A stretch of 64,000 nucleotides of DNA from Phycomyces blakesleeanus NRRL 1555(-) (lineage: Eukaryota > Mucoromycota > Mucoromycetes > Mucorales > Phycomycetaceae), in NCBI RefSeq assembly GCF_001638985.1, contig NW_017265134.1:1488001-1552000 (forward strand), given 5' to 3'. This document shows, one piece after another, positions 61,809-64,000 of the stretch; positions within the stretch are counted from its first letter, which is position 1; the number at the start of each line of letters is the position of its first letter. The notes beneath the pieces are model-generated. The model was not told the DNA's origin. It worked only from the letters and a program-made list of their open reading frames with translations, and searched no databases. The position numbers were made by a program, and so were the translations under genes.

Positions 61809-64000
61809 TTAACAAGCCTTCTCTTCGATTTCCTTGCTTTGGATACCATTAGCTTCGATCTGTACGGCGTTCACGTTGTCAAGCAAGAGAACAGACTTCT
61901 CAAGAAGGGAATTGAAGTAAGTAAGAGTTTCTTGGGAATCATGGGCCATGATCTCCATTTCACTGCGCTTCTGTTCTTTGTTCTCAATAGCTTTCTGGAG
62001 ACGAGTGTGAATCTCCCAGCCTTCCATGCGCAGAACCTTGCGAGATTCACGAGAGATACGCTGACCGTGTGCTTCAACATGAGAGGTTTCGCGTGCAGCA
62101 ATCTGGAACTTCTTGACCAGTTTGCGTTCAACTGCACTACGCATATCCGACACAACATAAGCGGCCAAACCAATACCAGCAATGCTAACGACAGGGACAA
62201 CCAGACGGCGGATGTTCTGCGCACCGACCATGTTGGACACACTCCAGATACTTGAGACGGCGTCTTTAAATCCGAGCATACGACCACCAACCATAGCTGC
62301 AGCACCAAGGGACAAAGCAGCACCCGACAGCTTCTCATCGAACACCAAATCGAAAAAGTCAGTGGCCTCGACGGTAACCTCAACACGGCGTGAGTTGTTC
62401 TTGACCAACATATTCTCGACATCGGCTACACGAGGGTAATTGCCAAGATGCTCAGTACCCATGTCATGGATACGGTCAACGCACAAGGATGTATCCTGGC
62501 GAGCGATCTGCTCCGCCTGACGGACCTCTTTCAAAAGAGACTGAGACATGGAGTCGGCAATGTCTTGGGCATATTGCCAAACGAGGAAAATACCGGGATA
62601 TTCGATTCCTTGAATTGCGGCCTCGACATGTTCCACAGCAGTATTAAGACGTGCGATAGTGTTCTTTTGGATAGTAGAAACTGTCGACTCGGCAACCTTT
62701 TCAACCTGGTTCAGAAGACGATCACGCACACGCAAAAGGTGTTCGTAGGCAGGAAGATCCTTCTGAAGGGCTTCTGTGGCTTCTTCGTATTCTTGGCCAG
62801 CCATCTGCTTGTTGGCTTGGGAAAGAACATTGATGTCTGTCAAAAGCTTGACCAAATAGTGTTTGGCCGGGGACAGCTTTGATTTGGTGCGGTTACCCAA
62901 TACAAATGCACGCAGACGTTCCTCAAGGCGGGCAAAATCTGGGGCATCGAGCTTGCGGGACCCGGGTTCGAGATCCACGTTACCGGCGCTTACAAAGTGA
63001 ACAAGATCATCAGCGTCAGCATATGTGGATGGTGAAAGTTGGCGAATTTGTTCAAGAATAAGACGCTTGCAACGGTCCTTGTCACGGATTGAGTCGAATC
63101 GGTTCACGACAATGAAGATGTGGGTTTTTTCGTTGGCAGCATTCCACAAGAACTCCTTACCGGACAGGGTAAAGTGGTTCTCGGCACTCACCACAAACAC
63201 GACTACATCAATTTCTTCCTGACGAGCAAAGACGGCAGTAGTCTTGACAGAGTCAGTGTTCAGACCAGGAGAGTCAATAAGGGCAATATCAACTACACCG
63301 TTGTGGAGAAGACTCTCTTGAGTAGAGCGAGCATCACTTGCGTAAATCTTGAGCATCTTGTAGAGATCGAACTGGTCAGTGATGACCTTGTACAAATGGC
63401 GCATCTCTACGATGTGGTAGGTAGCAGGATCGAGACGGTTGTATTTCTGAACGTCTGGGATGGCGTGAACTTGTTCAAGACCATCGTTGAGAGTAGAATC
63501 AAGCACTTCGCAGAACATGCTGGTGCAGGGCTGCTGATCGGCAGGTAAGAGTTCACGCTTCAAGAGAGCATTGACAAAGGTACTCTTTCCGGAATTTAAG
63601 TCACCAGTGACAAGCACCTTAGATGAGGTGTCAGCAACACGAGTGTGGAGGTTCTCGAGGTGACGAATGCACTGAGATAGTTTGTCTTCCAAAAGATTGG
63701 CAATTGACTGGTTCTCGAGGGTGCTGAGGTCTGTGCTTTCATGGCCGACCTTGAGCTCCAGGTTGAGGATGCTAAGATCCTTGCCGAAATCTGTCTGGAT
63801 CAAACGGTTCTTTTCAACCTGTCGGCTGAACACTGTCAAGGGCTCCATAGCAGAATGGACAGAGGAGCGACGGACAGAATCGATAATTGAAGAGGGTGAT
63901 CCCATGTCTGGTTGAGAGGCAGTCTCCAAGTGGTGATAGTCATTGGCGATAGCTGACAATGTCTGGGAACGTAAGGGAGCTGTTCTACGAGGAGCAGGGT
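61809..64000 (-). CDS. FZO1: Mitofusin Fzo1 (outer-membrane fusion GTPase), 5' partial
   Basis: One uninterrupted frame covers about 730 codons and remains open to the window edge (PAPRRTAPLRSQTLSAIAND...), so the true start lies beyond 64000. The GTPase domain shows G1 VTGDLNSGKST, G3 LIDSPGLN and G4 VVNRFDSI. A helical stalk follows, then two adjacent hydrophobic segments (SLGAAAMVGGRML and VVPVVSIAGIGLAAYVVS) that anchor both ends in the cytosol, and a C-terminal heptad region (QETLTYFNSLLEKSVLL). This is the Fzo1/mitofusin dynamin-related fusion GTPase of the outer mitochondrial membrane. The coding sequence is richer in G+C and looks codon-optimised compared with neighbours. There are no introns in the visible part. 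Confidence 0.95.
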   Translation of the reverse strand, partial: PAPRRTAPLRSQTLSAIANDYHHLETASQPDMGSPSSIIDSVRRSSVHSAMEPLTVFSRQVEKNRLIQTDFGKDLSILNLELKVGHESTDLSTLENQSIANLLEDKLSQCIRHLENLHTRVADTSSKVLVTGDLNSGKSTFVNALLKRELLPADQQPCTSMFCEVLDSTLNDGLEQVHAIPDVQKYNRLDPATYHIVEMRHLYKVITDQFDLYKMLKIYASDARSTQESLLHNGVVDIALIDSPGLNTDSVKTTAVFARQEEIDVVVFVVSAENHFTLSGKEFLWNAANEKTHIFIVVNRFDSIRDKDRCKRLILEQIRQLSPSTYADADDLVHFVSAGNVDLEPGSRKLDAPDFARLEERLRAFVLGNRTKSKLSPAKHYLVKLLTDINVLSQANKQMAGQEYEEATEALQKDLPAYEHLLRVRDRLLNQVEKVAESTVSTIQKNTIARLNTAVEHVEAAIQGIEYPGIFLVWQYAQDIADSMSQSLLKEVRQAEQIARQDTSLCVDRIHDMGTEHLGNYPRVADVENMLVKNNSRRVEVTVEATDFFDLVFDEKLSGAALSLGAAAMVGGRMLGFKDAVSSIWSVSNMVGAQNIRRLVVPVVSIAGIGLAAYVVSDMRSAVERKLVKKFQIAARETSHVEAHGQRISRESRKVLRMEGWEIHTRLQKAIENKEQKRSEMEIMAHDSQETLTYFNSLLEKSVLLLDNVNAVQIEANGIQSKEIEEKAC

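Overview
The window reads as nuclear DNA of an early-diverging filamentous fungus, most likely Mucoromycota (Mucorales-like). The non-coding DNA is very AT-rich and full of microsatellites. Introns are short (about 50-150 bases) with GTAAGT-type donors and AG acceptors. Genes are dense but separated by AT-rich spacers, the gene set is fungal (Tem1/Spg1 GTPase, Bck1-type MAPKKK, Fzo1, She9/Mdm33), and there are remnants of a lineage-expanded protein family with RPD and GE-x-K motifs that I associate with Mucorales. No virus, plasmid, CRISPR array, rRNA or convincing tRNA was seen. Gene models were spliced by hand from donor/acceptor signals and reading phase.

Layout. 0.8-6.6 kb: two minus-strand genes, a borealin-like chromosomal passenger protein and an SMG6/EST1 protein with an intact PIN nuclease domain. 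7.3-11.2 kb: plus-strand PC4/Sub1 coactivator and the WD40-Utp12 protein WDR43/UTP5 of the small-subunit processome. 12.7-22.0 kb: a 29-exon separase, which converges on a minus-strand Bck1/Ste11-group MAPKKK (22.4-26.6 kb). 27.7-28.7 kb: an unrecognised multi-pass membrane protein.

29.1-57.2 kb is the accessory part. A 4.5-kb Tc1/mariner-like element has near-identical terminal inverted repeats, a decayed DDE transposase and a decayed C2H2/PD-(D/E)XK-like cargo gene. It is followed by poorly coding DNA with dispersed repeats and a possible membrane protein gene (37.5-38.7 kb). Next come a small secreted double-psi beta-barrel protein (40.9 kb), the Tem1/Spg1 GTPase (41.7-43.0 kb), a second Tc1 relic (45.9-46.8 kb), and a three-SH3 adaptor with a CIN85/CD2AP-like layout (47.4-50.5 kb). 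A RNase H protein with SUMO-interaction-like motifs (52.4-55.8 kb) carries an 876-base inverted-repeat element in its first intron. A broken second member of the cargo family lies at 56.4-57.2 kb.

59.8-64 kb: two mitochondrial-shape genes face each other tail to tail, She9/Mdm33 (inner membrane) and the mitofusin Fzo1 (outer membrane; its 5' end lies outside the window).

Functionally the window mixes chromosome segregation and mitotic exit (borealin, separase, Tem1/Spg1), RNA and ribosome biology (SMG6, UTP5, PC4, RNase H), signalling and endocytosis (MAPKKK, SH3 adaptor) and mitochondrial dynamics. Nothing suggests a co-regulated cluster. The most novel material is the cargo-bearing transposon with its second family member, and the SIM/RNase H protein.
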